A stretch of 37,378 nucleotides of DNA from CAZWXH01 sp964637725 (lineage in GTDB: Bacteria; Bacillota_I; Bacilli_A; Erysipelotrichales; Coprobacillaceae), in contig CAZWXH010000004.1 of assembly GCA_964637725.1 (NCBI GenBank), forward strand, positions 1 to 37,378. The letters run 5' to 3'. A program made the translations under genes and the position numbers. The notes under the pieces are model-generated. The model worked only from the letters and a program-made list of their open reading frames with translations, was not told where the DNA came from and did no database searches. Within the stretch, counting starts at the first letter, position 1. Every line of letters starts with the position of its first letter. This document shows, piece by piece, positions 1-8,619 of this stretch.

Positions 1-257
1 TCAAGTTCTTTTGAAAGTTCTCTTACAAATTTTTGTTTATATTCTAAGTCAATTTGATGGAATAATTGGCATTGTATTTTCATACAATCCATTTCTTTTC
101 CTTTGAAATACATCACTTGATTATCTTCAATATGAATCATTAAGTTTTCTTCTTTTTTTCCAGGTAAAATTGTTATCAATTTTCCTGCAATTCTTTTAAT
201 TTCTTTTTCTTGATGTAATGTTAATGTTTTTGTAGTTGTAAATCTTATAAATGGCAT
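1..257 (-). CDS. MIF-like tautomerase family protein, 3' end cut by window edge
   Basis: The reading frame begins at 257 after a clear AAGGAGG site and runs off the left edge, giving about 85 residues. It starts MPFIRF, so Pro1, the catalytic base of the tautomerase superfamily, would be exposed after Met removal. The later stretch LPGKKEENLMIHIEDN, followed by VMYFKG, matches the register of macrophage migration inhibitory factor (TGK...IAVHV...LMAFGG). This makes a MIF/phenylpyruvate-tautomerase-like fold likely. The family catalyses keto-enol tautomerisation, but the physiological substrate in bacteria is usually unknown. The gene lies downstream of the aminotransferase on the same strand with about 47 bp between them, so co-transcription is possible. 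The C-terminal part cannot be assessed. Confidence 0.6.
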   Translation of the reverse strand, partial: MPFIRFTTTKTLTLHQEKEIKRIAGKLITILPGKKEENLMIHIEDNQVMYFKGKEMDCMKIQCQLFHQIDLEYKQKFVRELSKEL

Positions 258-304
258 CTTATTTTCCTCCTTTATCATTCTATGATTGTTTCTAAACTTT
301 ATTC

Positions 305-1495
305 CTATTTATTCATCTGATAAGTTAAATTTCCTAAGATCTTAACTCCTTCAACTATCTTTTCATTTGATGGTGTAGAGAAATTCATTCTAAAACTATG
401 ACATTCTTTTTTATCATCATCTAAAAATGCATTTCCTGGTACAACAGCAACTCTTTGTTTCAATGCTTCTTTTACAAATTGTTGCATATCAATATGGTTT
501 GGTAATGTCACCCAAATAAACATACCTCCTGTAGGAATCGTATATTCAATACTTGGCTCAAAGTATTTTTTCATCTCTGATAACATCAATTCACATTTAT
601 CTTTATATATCTTTCTAATATCAGTTATATGTTTATCCATATCACATTCATCTAAATATCTTGCCATAACACGTTGGGCCCATAAATTTGAATGAACGTC
701 ACTTGCTTGTTTTGCGACTATAAATTTACCTATTACTTCTTGAGGTCCTATACAGCATGCTACACGCATTCCAGGCGCAATTATCTTTGATAGACTTGCA
801 GCATAAATAACGAGTCCATCATTATCTAATGATTTAATTGATGGAATATAATCTCCTGTAAATCTTAAGTCTCCATATGGATTATCTTCTAATATAAGAA
901 CTTCATATTTTTTAGCTAGTAATAAAACGCTTTCTCTTATTTCTAATGACATTGTCATACCAGTAGGGTTTTGATAATTAGGTATTAAATAGATAAATTT
1001 TGGCTTCTTTTTAGCCTTTAGAGCCTCTTCTAAGGCATTTATATCTAATTGCCCATCTTTGTATTCAATTCCCAATAAAGTGGCTCCTTGTGACTTAAAT
1101 GCATTAAGTGCACCTAAGAAACTGGGGTTCTCACAAACAACGATGTCACCTTCATTACAAAGACATTTCGCTGCAAACTCCATGATTTGTTGAGATCCAG
1201 AAGTAATTAACATTTGATCATTTTCTTTCGTTACTTCTTCATTTCTATTAAAGAATTTTGTTGCTGCTTTTATTAATCCCTTATCTCCCTCAGTAATTCC
1301 ATATTGTAAAACACTGATAGGATCGTTGCTTAAAATATCAGCAGATATTCTTTCAATTTCCTTTATTGGAAAAGCATCACTTGCTGGATTTCCACCAGCA
1401 AAACTAATCATACTTGGATCAGCAGTGGCTTTTAAAATTTCTCTAATTGCCGAAGCTTTAATCGAAGACATTCTTTTTGTAAATTCGTATTTCAT
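305..1495 (-). CDS. PLP-dependent aminotransferase (class I/II, LysN/2-aminoadipate type)
   Basis: This 396-residue fold-type I aminotransferase has the length usual for stand-alone MocR-like or LysN-like enzymes. Visible motifs are FAGGNP (32-37), PNYQNPTG (172-179), the cofactor-contacting EDNPYGDL (203-210), and SLSKIIAPGMR with the Schiff-base lysine at K237. The enzyme would move an amino group between an amino acid and a 2-oxo acid in the cytoplasm using pyridoxal phosphate. The exact substrate cannot be read from the sequence; 2-aminoadipate, aromatic and branched-chain acceptors are all known in this subfamily. An AAGAGGTG site precedes the ATG, and a TATAAT lies at 1522-1527. No N-terminal helix-turn-helix domain is present, so this is an enzyme and not a MocR regulator. 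Confidence 0.85.
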   Translation of the reverse strand: MKYEFTKRMSSIKASAIREILKATADPSMISFAGGNPASDAFPIKEIERISADILSNDPISVLQYGITEGDKGLIKAATKFFNRNEEVTKENDQMLITSGSQQIMEFAAKCLCNEGDIVVCENPSFLGALNAFKSQGATLLGIEYKDGQLDINALEEALKAKKKPKFIYLIPNYQNPTGMTMSLEIRESVLLLAKKYEVLILEDNPYGDLRFTGDYIPSIKSLDNDGLVIYAASLSKIIAPGMRVACCIGPQEVIGKFIVAKQASDVHSNLWAQRVMARYLDECDMDKHITDIRKIYKDKCELMLSEMKKYFEPSIEYTIPTGGMFIWVTLPNHIDMQQFVKEALKQRVAVVPGNAFLDDDKKECHSFRMNFSTPSNEKIVEGVKILGNLTYQMNK

Positions 1496-1598
1496 AAATC
1501 ACACCTCTTTTTATTAAGATTATTATAACCTAAAACATATACAATAACTAGAATTTTATTATGATTAAGTCTATAATAAATATAAAGAGGTGGTCATA

Positions 1599-1937
1599 AT
1601 GCAAATTATATTTGTAGTATTAAATAAAATAGAGTGTTTAGATGAACTATTGGTAAGACTTAAAAAAGCAGGTGTATCTGGAGGGACAATCTTTGATTCA
1701 ACTGGAATGGTTAAATCATTAGAATCAACTGATGAAAGTTATCTTCTTGGTTCCTTACGTTTATTTCTAGATGCGAGTCGCCCCGATAGTAAAACTATCT
1801 TCTTTATCGTTCAAGATGAACAAGTAGATTTGATCAGGCACACTGTCGATGAAGTTCTTGGTGGAATCGATAATCACGATACGGGTATTATGTTTGGTTT
1901 ACCAGTTACATTTGCGGATGGATTAATAAAGAAATAA
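1599..1937 (+). CDS. PII-like (GlnB-fold) small protein
   Basis: About 112 residues beginning MQIIFVVLNKIE. A GTG nine bases upstream (1590) is in frame but lies inside the AAAGAGGTGG ribosome-binding site, so the ATG at 1599 is preferred. The alternating pattern IIFVVLNK...LDELLVRLKKAGVSGGTIFDSTG resembles the first beta-alpha-beta unit of PII-like signal proteins, and a second unit follows (KTIFFIVQDEQVDLIRHTVDEVLGG). PII-like proteins form trimers that bind small ligands. No partner such as an ammonium channel or carbonic anhydrase is adjacent, so the ligand is unknown. It is one of only two plus-strand genes here, divergent from the aminotransferase, with a TATAAT at 1572-1577. The family call rests on pattern recognition only. 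Confidence 0.55.
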   Translation: MQIIFVVLNKIECLDELLVRLKKAGVSGGTIFDSTGMVKSLESTDESYLLGSLRLFLDASRPDSKTIFFIVQDEQVDLIRHTVDEVLGGIDNHDTGIMFGLPVTFADGLIKK

Positions 1938-1949
1938 TCATTCTATAAT

Positions 1950-1978
1950 AAAAAGTAAGAATCTTGTTCTTACTTTTT
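1950..1978. terminator. Bidirectional Rho-independent terminator
   Basis: A 12-bp perfect stem (1950-1961 with 1967-1978, loop TCTTG) is flanked by an A-run on one side and a T-run on the other. It sits between the convergent PII-like gene and the ABC permease, whose stop codon is directly adjacent, so it can serve both strands. Confidence 0.85.
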
Positions 1979-4399
1979 CTATTCCTTGGCGATTGTATCT
2001 AAAACACTTTCTTTTAATTCTCCATGCATCGGTAAAATAATAGAGAGAATAAATCCTACAAACAATATCACAAAAGCTATAATCTGTATTGGGTTAATCA
2101 ATTGATCAATTATTTCTGATAAAGGATAATTTGACTGATATAAAATCATTGTCCATATTATACAATACATAACAAGCGTCACCATGTATATTATACAACC
2201 ATATATCCACTGAATAAGATATACCTGTTTATTCGTCATACCGATTGCTCTAAATATTCCAATCTCTCTTCTTTGCGCTAACAGTTTAATCTTACGATGG
2301 AGATACGTTGAAACAAGCAATCCTGATATAATCATTCCAAAGAAAGTCATATTTCTTATCACCATACCTAACGATTCACTTTTACGTTCCTGAATATTAG
2401 CATCACTATTAATGAAATCAATATTTTGATTCCTTTTTTTTATATCATAAACAACGCGCTTTAACTCTTGAACTCTTTTCGTATCAGAACAATCATATCG
2501 AACATGAGCATAAGACGAATAGCCTCTACACTCATCATAAGTCTTCTTATTAACTAACAACTCATACTCACCCGTAAATAATCTTTCTTCCTTAATAGAA
2601 AGATTATCAAAACGAATAGTTCCTACAATTTGTAATTGCTTGTCATTACGATGTCCTTGTTCATCTTCAGCATATACACTCACTTGATCTCCTATTTCCA
2701 AACCAACATCATCCACATAACCACTCAAGTCATCTGGTTTATTTAAAGCCTTTCTTAACGATTCTTCATTATATTTAAAATAGGGCTTTATCAATAATGT
2801 CTCATTATCATTTTTTGGATATCTTCCGTTAAAATTAGCTTTATCAAGTACTTCTTTTATCATCTTATCATTGTAATGATAAGTGACTCCTGCTAATTCT
2901 CTATAGTCTGTTATATCAGTATTAATATCATAACCCCTATTTCTTTTCTTTTGGGCAGTCTTCTCTTTTTCAATACCATTCCAACTTATTTCACAAAAAC
3001 TATTTTCATAAACAAATGATTGATATTGGGTTGCTTCATTTAATTGTTTCATCTCATCATTTGATAGATTGTCATTAATATTAACTCTATAGTCAAAAAG
3101 ATTGTGAGGATCATTATCTTTTTCTTGAGTATAATAATTATCAATTCCAATACTCATAAGATTACCTGAAACAACTCCTAACAAAATTCCTAAGCTAAGT
3201 AGAATAGAAGCAATTTTGTGTTGAGACAATTGTTGAAATGCTAATGTAAATACATTTATCTTTCGTATCTTTAAAGAATGATTTTTTATTATTTTAAACT
3301 TTTTTTCTTTACTCATTGATATTTTACGAACGTATAACGAAGGAATAAATATAGCAATTATCGCCACTATAAAGGCCACTAAAGTTTGTATATAAAATGT
3401 TGAATCCAAAATATAGATAAAAGTTTCACCAATAAAATAATAATATCCTAATAATATTAGTAAACTAGAAAACATTCCTACGACAACACCAATAAGACAT
3501 GCGATTACTGTTAAAAATAGTCCCTCATATAAGATCATTTTCTGAATTTGTAAGTTTGTTGCCCCTATGGATTTCAATAATATAAAATTATCATTACGCT
3601 TACTTAAGGCAGAAGTCATAGTCCCTAAAATTCCTACAAATCCAATAAACAATGATATATATTTTAAAAATGTAGCATATTCACTTTCTGTATAATCAGC
3701 CTCTGTTGTTTTTCTTACATAATTAGAATAAGTTGATTGATTAAATTGAACCCCTGCATCTAATTCATTATCAATAATAGTATTCCACAGCTTTAAGTGA
3801 TCCTTGGCATCTAATAAAACCAAACTATCTGTAGTCTTTATTCCTATTGTTATATAAGATCCTATCGATAAAGGATAATGACTTGAGTAATCTTTAACAA
3901 TACCAACAATCTTAAAACTCTCTATATTTTCATTATTAATAGTGAGTTCAATATTTTGATTAATTTTTTTTTGAATATTTAGCAATAAAAACTGTTCTTC
4001 TTCAATCACAATTTCTTTATTGTTTTTAGGAAATCTTCCTTCTAATAACGTTAAATTTAATAAATCTTCACCGTGATTATCAATTGATATTAAATTCCCT
4101 CTTTGATTATTATTATAATGAACAGAGCCAACTTGATATATTTTACCTGCCACAACCTCTTGATTTGATGAAATCGACTTAATTTGTTGATTGGTTAAAT
4201 CATAGGAAGATACTGACCAATTCCCACTTTCTTTTGCTCTATTTTGATGCTCTATTTCATCATACGAAGAAAATAAAATTGATGTTACACTCGATAATGC
4301 AAAAACAAGAATTAATGATGCAAATATAAAATTATAAAACTTTTTTTGTCTTCTAATATTATCAAAAGCAATCTTTTGAATATAATTATGCTTAAACAT
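1979..4399 (-). CDS. ABC transporter permease, duplicated MacB/FtsX type
   Basis: The protein is 806 residues from ATG 4399. The frame stays open to 4429, but the ATG at 4399 has an AAAGGTGAT site and overlaps the ATPase stop by 8 bp, a normal translational-coupling layout. It has two tandem halves. Each half has one membrane helix (about residues 18-40 and 390-415), a long extracellular segment (about 45-240 and 420-665) and three more helices ending in an FtsX-type core. Markers are LLKSIGATNLQIQKM in the first half and GIFRAIGMTNKQVYL in the second. With the ATPase it would form a mechanotransmission or export complex of the LolCDE/MacB type. Its link to the neighbouring two-component system suggests envelope stress or antimicrobial-peptide defence (inference). 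The eight-helix prediction differs from ten-helix BceB. Confidence 0.85.
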   Translation of the reverse strand: MFKHNYIQKIAFDNIRRQKKFYNFIFASLILVFALSSVTSILFSSYDEIEHQNRAKESGNWSVSSYDLTNQQIKSISSNQEVVAGKIYQVGSVHYNNNQRGNLISIDNHGEDLLNLTLLEGRFPKNNKEIVIEEEQFLLLNIQKKINQNIELTINNENIESFKIVGIVKDYSSHYPLSIGSYITIGIKTTDSLVLLDAKDHLKLWNTIIDNELDAGVQFNQSTYSNYVRKTTEADYTESEYATFLKYISLFIGFVGILGTMTSALSKRNDNFILLKSIGATNLQIQKMILYEGLFLTVIACLIGVVVGMFSSLLILLGYYYFIGETFIYILDSTFYIQTLVAFIVAIIAIFIPSLYVRKISMSKEKKFKIIKNHSLKIRKINVFTLAFQQLSQHKIASILLSLGILLGVVSGNLMSIGIDNYYTQEKDNDPHNLFDYRVNINDNLSNDEMKQLNEATQYQSFVYENSFCEISWNGIEKEKTAQKKRNRGYDINTDITDYRELAGVTYHYNDKMIKEVLDKANFNGRYPKNDNETLLIKPYFKYNEESLRKALNKPDDLSGYVDDVGLEIGDQVSVYAEDEQGHRNDKQLQIVGTIRFDNLSIKEERLFTGEYELLVNKKTYDECRGYSSYAHVRYDCSDTKRVQELKRVVYDIKKRNQNIDFINSDANIQERKSESLGMVIRNMTFFGMIISGLLVSTYLHRKIKLLAQRREIGIFRAIGMTNKQVYLIQWIYGCIIYMVTLVMYCIIWTMILYQSNYPLSEIIDQLINPIQIIAFVILFVGFILSIILPMHGELKESVLDTIAKE

Positions 4400-5072
4400 T
4401 TTGATCACCTTTAATTTTACCATCTTCAATCACAATAACGCGATCAGCTTTATTAGCCATTAAAGCATCATGGGTTACCATAATAATTGTTTGATTGTAT
4501 TTTCTTTGAGAAATCTTTAAAAGATCCATCACTTCCTGACCATTTTGAGAATCAAGATTTCCCGTTGGTTCATCCAATAAAATGACTGATGGTTTAGAAG
4601 CCAATGCTCTTGCTATCGCAACTCTTTGTTGTTGCCCTCCTGATAATTCATTTGTATAAGAAAACTTCTTATCACTTAATCCTAAATCATTAATAATTGC
4701 CTCAACATATTCTTTGTCTTCTTCACTACCATCTAAATGGATAGGTAAGACTATGTTTTCATATACATTTTGACTATGAATAAGATTAAAAAATTGAAAG
4801 ACAAAACCTACATGCCTCCTTCTTAAAATTGTTAATTCATTTGATGAGAGTTGATATAAAGAAATATCATTAATCAAAACACTTCCGCTATTTGGTTTTT
4901 CTAGTCCTCCCATAACATGAAGCAATGTCGACTTTCCAGATCCACTCTTCCCAACAATTGCTACAAACGTGCCTTGTTCAATGCTTAAATCAATGCTTTT
5001 TAATGCTTCAACTTTATTATCACCGTGCCCATATATCTTAGAGACAGCTTCAACCTTTAATACAGTTTCCAT
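4392..5072 (-). CDS. ABC transporter ATP-binding protein (LolD/MacB-like)
   Basis: The 226-residue nucleotide-binding subunit is complete. It shows Walker A GKSGSGKST (41-49), Q-loop VFQFFN (Q93), signature LSGGQQQR (143-150), Walker B VILLDEPTGNLDS (163-175) and an H-loop VTHD. LDEPTGNLDS and the SGGQQQRVAIARA context are typical of the group that energises FtsX-type permeases. It is encoded immediately upstream of and overlapping the permease, so the two should form one complex at the inner face of the membrane. An AGGAGGTG site precedes the ATG. Its own promoter region (5092-5124) carries the same direct repeats as the response-regulator promoter, which suggests control by that regulator. 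Confidence 0.92.
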   Translation of the reverse strand: METVLKVEAVSKIYGHGDNKVEALKSIDLSIEQGTFVAIVGKSGSGKSTLLHVMGGLEKPNSGSVLINDISLYQLSSNELTILRRRHVGFVFQFFNLIHSQNVYENIVLPIHLDGSEEDKEYVEAIINDLGLSDKKFSYTNELSGGQQQRVAIARALASKPSVILLDEPTGNLDSQNGQEVMDLLKISQRKYNQTIIMVTHDALMANKADRVIVIEDGKIKGDQNV

Positions 5073-5091
5073 GTTTTCACCTCCTAATCCT

Positions 5092-5124
5092 ATTATAGAT
5101 TATCAATCTTACACTTTTATGACA
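5092..5124 (-). promoter_or_regulatory. Promoter of the ABC operon with TGTCA-type direct repeats
   Basis: On the minus strand TGTCAT (5119-5124) and TGTAAG (5108-5113) lie exactly 11 bp apart, upstream of a TATAAT (5092-5097). The first copy overlaps the histidine-kinase stop codon. No good -35 box is visible, as expected for a promoter that needs an activator. OmpR-family regulators bind direct repeats with about this period. Confidence 0.6.
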
Positions 5125-6094
5125 CTTTATACTTCTGACTGACTTGATATTTAGGAAATGTCACTTCAAACACGACGCCCGCTTGATTATATACTTCAAC
5201 TTGTCCATGATGTCGCTCTATAATCTCTTTTGATAAAGCTAGTCCAATGCCTACTCCCTCTTGATGTGAAGCATGATAGAATCTTTCAAATATATGAGGT
5301 AAGTCCTTTTTACTTACTTCATCACCATTGTTATGTATATATATTTTTAAATACTCTTTATATTCTTTGAATGAAATATCTATTATTGAACTATTATGTT
5401 CTAAAGAGTTTTTTATAATATTAGAAAAGGCCTCTTGTAACCAATCTTCATCATAATAAAAAGAAATATCTTGCTCTGTTATATTAATATCAACATCACT
5501 CTTTTGAATTAACGAATGTAAAGATTGTAGTGAGATATTTATTAAATTATTAACTGATAAGTATTCATATTCAAAATTTATTTGATGACTTTGAAGTTTT
5601 GCTAGTCTTAATAAACTCTGAATCAAATACTTCATTTTATCAATTTGTTGATTAATTTCTTTTAAATAAGGATTATTGTTATCTTTTTCTAATGATAGTT
5701 CAGTATAAATAGAAATACTTGTTAAAGGCGTTTTTAATTGATGACATATATCCTCAATTGTCTTACGAAGTTTATCTTTTTCTTTATTAAGCGTTTTCTC
5801 ATAAGCATCTGATCGATTTTTCAATTGATTAACTTCATCTATCAACAAACCCAAATCACCATCTTTTATAATAACTTCTTTATTTTGTGAGGTATATTGA
5901 ATAACTCCTCGAATATCCTTATATACTTTCTTGAGAATATAATCAGAAAAAAAATACAAAGAAAAAAGTCCTATTATTGAAACAAAAAGAAGTATCTCTT
6001 TAGAAATACCTAAAAAATAAAGAATTATAAAAATGAAAATTATAAATAAAAATAAATATTTTAATTGATCAAACTCTTTATTATTTGTCTTCAT
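5117..6094 (-). CDS. Sensor histidine kinase with two membrane helices and a short loop
   Basis: This 325-residue kinase has two membrane helices near the N terminus (about 11-30 and 34-52) separated by only a few residues. It therefore lacks a real extracellular sensor domain, like the BceS/intramembrane-sensing class. It then shows a HisKA domain with phospho-acceptor H118 in DICHQLKTPL, an N-box NIIKNSLEH and a G-box GVGIGLALSKEII. Family knowledge says such kinases often sense through their partner ABC transporter, and an ABC transporter follows directly. The start overlaps the response-regulator stop by 14 bp, with AGAGG upstream. Confidence 0.88.
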   Translation of the reverse strand: MKTNNKEFDQLKYLFLFIIFIFIILYFLGISKEILLFVSIIGLFSLYFFSDYILKKVYKDIRGVIQYTSQNKEVIIKDGDLGLLIDEVNQLKNRSDAYEKTLNKEKDKLRKTIEDICHQLKTPLTSISIYTELSLEKDNNNPYLKEINQQIDKMKYLIQSLLRLAKLQSHQINFEYEYLSVNNLINISLQSLHSLIQKSDVDINITEQDISFYYDEDWLQEAFSNIIKNSLEHNSSIIDISFKEYKEYLKIYIHNNGDEVSKKDLPHIFERFYHASHQEGVGIGLALSKEIIERHHGQVEVYNQAGVVFEVTFPKYQVSQKYKVS

Positions 6095-6767
6095 ATAAAA
6101 CCTCTCTATTTATCCTGTATCCAATGCCACGCTTTGTTTCAATATATGACATACCATGATAAGTCCCTAACTTATCTCTTAATCTTTTCACATGTACAGA
6201 TAACGTATTATCTTCAACATAATATTCATCTTTTTCTATTGTCTCTAATAAAGTTCTTCTTGTTATCACTTGATCTTTATGCGTTACTAACATTTTTAAG
6301 ATTTCAAAATCAATGCAAGATAAATTTAAACATTCATTATTCTTATAGACTTCCATTCTTTTCAAATCAATATGTAATTCTCCAATAAGAACATCATCTC
6401 CATAATTTTGATTTCTTCTTAAGAGAGCATTTATTCTCGCATATAGTTCCTTTATCTTAAAAGGCTTAGTCATATAATCGTCGCCACCACTGTTTAAGCC
6501 ATCGACTAACATATTTTCATTATCATTAGCTGTCAAGAAAAGTATCGGAACTTGTGATTGGCTTCTAATCTCTTTACACAGCTGGATACCGTTTCCATCT
6601 GGAAGTTGAATATCTAAAATAATTAATTGAAATTGCTTTTCATTAATCGCTTGCCACGCCTGTCGATAGCTATCAACATTGTAAACACTGTAGCCTTTTA
6701 TAAGCAGTGCTTCTCTTAATGATTTTGCTAAAGCTATATCATCTTCTACCAATAATATTGTTTCCAT
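6081..6767 (-). CDS. OmpR/PhoB-family response regulator
   Basis: The 228-residue protein has a receiver domain (about 1-115) with acidic pocket D9/D10, phospho-acceptor D52 in LDIQLPDGNG and the conserved lysine in MTKPFK. A winged-helix DNA-binding domain follows (about 130-222), ending VETKRGIGYRI. It pairs with the overlapping kinase gene and should control the downstream ABC pair and itself. The direct repeats TGTCA-N6-TGTCA at both promoters support this. A strong promoter (6791-6819) lies upstream. Confidence 0.92.
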   Translation of the reverse strand: METILLVEDDIALAKSLREALLIKGYSVYNVDSYRQAWQAINEKQFQLIILDIQLPDGNGIQLCKEIRSQSQVPILFLTANDNENMLVDGLNSGGDDYMTKPFKIKELYARINALLRRNQNYGDDVLIGELHIDLKRMEVYKNNECLNLSCIDFEILKMLVTHKDQVITRRTLLETIEKDEYYVEDNTLSVHVKRLRDKLGTYHGMSYIETKRGIGYRINREVLYEDK

Positions 6768-6790
6768 TTATAATCACCCATCCTTATTCT

Positions 6791-6819
6791 ATTATATAAT
6801 GATGACACTAAAGTGACAA
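6791..6819 (-). promoter_or_regulatory. Strong promoter of the two-component operon with TGTCA repeats
   Basis: Minus strand: -35 TTGTCA (6814-6819), 17-bp spacer, -10 TATAAT (6791-6796). TGTCAC (6813-6818) and TGTCAT (6802-6807) are direct repeats 11 bp apart. The upstream one overlaps the -35 and the other lies in the spacer. Autoregulation by the encoded response regulator is inferred. Confidence 0.7.
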
Positions 6820-6842
6820 AGGAAATTTCTTTCTAAATAAAA

Positions 6843-6868
6843 ATAGTAGAATTTTAAAAATCCTACTA
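6843..6868 (-). terminator. Terminator after lgt
   Basis: On the minus strand, TAGTAG-G-ATTTT pairs with AAAAT-T-CTACTA and is followed by a T-rich run. The hairpin includes the lgt stop codon and ends the ctp-to-lgt operon before the two-component promoter. Confidence 0.65.
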
Positions 6869-7675
6869 CTCTACTTTTAAATCTTTAATATTTTCACCTT
6901 TTTTATATAAGTATATATATCCTATAATACCTACAACAACAAAAACAATAGAGACGAGTTGGGCTGTTCTTAAACTGCCCCACATCAAACTATCCGTTCT
7001 CATCCCTTCAACAAAGAATCTGACAATTCCATATAATACAAAATAACTAAAGAATTGTGTTCCAATCTTCTTTTGAAATTTTCTAATCACAAATATAATA
7101 ATTAAAAATGCTATGATATTGCCAATTGATTCATATAAGAATGTAGGATGATGGTAAGCCCCATCTATATACATATTATTAATTATAAAATCAGGAAGAT
7201 GTAAACTATTTAAGAAGTTTAAAGTTGTTTCACCACCAAAAGCTTCATGATTAAAGAAATTCCCCCATCTACCGCACGCTTGAGCAATGAGCACTCCTGG
7301 CATAATCGCATCACCGGCCACTAAGAAAGGAATATTTTTCTTTTTAAAGAAGAAATAACTATAAATAAGTCCCGTAAAGATTCCACCTTGAATAGCAAGT
7401 CCACCATGCCATACTGCAAATATTTCTAACGGATTATTAAAATATCTTTCACTAAATGTGAAAATTACATACCAGATTCGTGCACCTATGATTCCAATAA
7501 ATAATAATGTGAAAAAATAATCTGATAATATCTCTTTATTATACCCTAATTGTTTAAATCGATATTGTCCTAAGAAATATGCAAAAAATGCACCTAGTAA
7601 AATAACCACAGCATACCATTGTATTGTCCATGGTCCAATCTTAACAAAGTTACTAAATGATGTAAAAAACTCCAT
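6866..7675 (-). CDS. lgt: Prolipoprotein diacylglyceryl transferase
   Basis: Lgt transfers diacylglycerol from phosphatidylglycerol to the lipobox cysteine of prelipoproteins in the membrane. The 269-residue protein has the usual length and about seven membrane helices. Visible signatures are HGGLAIQGG (H90, matching E. coli H103) and GRWGNFFNHEAFGG, containing R136 and N139 (matching R143 and N146 of E. coli). The ATG shares one base with the hprK stop (TAATG), so translation is coupled. The hprK-lgt pair is a widely conserved Firmicutes arrangement. Confidence 0.96.
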   Translation of the reverse strand: MEFFTSFSNFVKIGPWTIQWYAVVILLGAFFAYFLGQYRFKQLGYNKEILSDYFFTLLFIGIIGARIWYVIFTFSERYFNNPLEIFAVWHGGLAIQGGIFTGLIYSYFFFKKKNIPFLVAGDAIMPGVLIAQACGRWGNFFNHEAFGGETTLNFLNSLHLPDFIINNMYIDGAYHHPTFLYESIGNIIAFLIIIFVIRKFQKKIGTQFFSYFVLYGIVRFFVEGMRTDSLMWGSLRTAQLVSIVFVVVGIIGYIYLYKKGENIKDLKVE

Positions 7676-8610
7676 TAGATTGTCTTACTCTTGATATTAT
7701 CAAGAATCCTATTTACAAATTCTTTACTAGAGTCAAATCCTGAATCTTTTAATTGCATATTCATAACAGCAGCTTCTATAATAACTGACATACTACGTCC
7801 CCCAGTAACTGGTACAACGATTTTAGGAATTTGAACAGTTAAGATTTCTTCTGTTGTATCATCTTCTTCAACACCAATTCTTGTATATTCTTGTGATGGT
7901 AACCATCTATCTAATTGAATAATTAAATCAACATTATCCTTAGGCAATACTGATGCAACTCCAAACATCTTAGAAGCATCAATAACACCGATACCTCTAA
8001 TTTCTAATAAATTCTTTAACACTTCGGGTGCCTTACCAATAATTGATTGTCCTATATGATAGAGTTCAATAGCATCATCAGCAATCAATAAATGTCCTCT
8101 TTTAATTAACTCTAAAGCAATTTCCGATTTCCCTATTCCACTATCTCCTCTAATAACAACACCTTTACCATAGATATTAAGGAAAACTCCATGAATTAAT
8201 GTTTCAGCAGCAAGTGCTTCATCCAATGTACTTGTTAAATCAATAGATACACGCCCAGTTGCTTGTAATGTTTCAAATATTGGAAAATTCCTTTTCACTG
8301 CAATATTCTTTAATATTTCCGGACATTCATATCCCTTCGCTATCACAATACAAGGTGTTTCATCATTCGCTAATTTAGAGAAACAAGCTAACTGACTTTC
8401 TTTTGTCATTTCTTTAACAAAAGCCATTTCTTTTTCTCCAAATATAATAATTCTTCTGAAATCTGTATGTTTAAAGAAACCTGCAAGTTCAAAACCAGGT
8501 CTATTCATTTCAGCCACAAAGACTTCTCTTTCAAGAGATTCTTCATTACCTGAAACTTGTTTAAACGAAGTTGCTTTTAATAAATCTTTGAGTTTAACTG
8601 ATTTGCTCAT
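7675..8610 (-). CDS. hprK: HPr(Ser) kinase/phosphorylase
   Basis: HprK phosphorylates Ser46 of the phosphocarrier HPr when glycolytic intermediates are high, and reverses it with phosphate, so it sets CcpA-dependent catabolite repression. The 311-residue protein has the N-terminal regulatory domain (1-130), H140, P-loop GDSGIGKS (155-162), the acidic pair D178/D179, and the family signature LLEIRGIGVIDASKMFG (201-217). An AGGAGG site overlaps the uvrA stop region, nine bases upstream of the ATG. Its presence implies that PTS-based carbon control operates in this organism, which fits the 6-phospho-glucosidases later in the window. Confidence 0.97.
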   Translation of the reverse strand: MSKSVKLKDLLKATSFKQVSGNEESLEREVFVAEMNRPGFELAGFFKHTDFRRIIIFGEKEMAFVKEMTKESQLACFSKLANDETPCIVIAKGYECPEILKNIAVKRNFPIFETLQATGRVSIDLTSTLDEALAAETLIHGVFLNIYGKGVVIRGDSGIGKSEIALELIKRGHLLIADDAIELYHIGQSIIGKAPEVLKNLLEIRGIGVIDASKMFGVASVLPKDNVDLIIQLDRWLPSQEYTRIGVEEDDTTEEILTVQIPKIVVPVTGGRSMSVIIEAAVMNMQLKDSGFDSSKEFVNRILDNIKSKTI

Positions 8611-8619
8611 AATATCCTC

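Noticed and set aside
1590..1598. GTG start for the PII-like gene (and similar GTG or TTG starts at 14760, 18879 and 32592)
   Set aside because: In each case the alternative start overlaps the ribosome-binding site of an ATG a few codons downstream, which is the better start.
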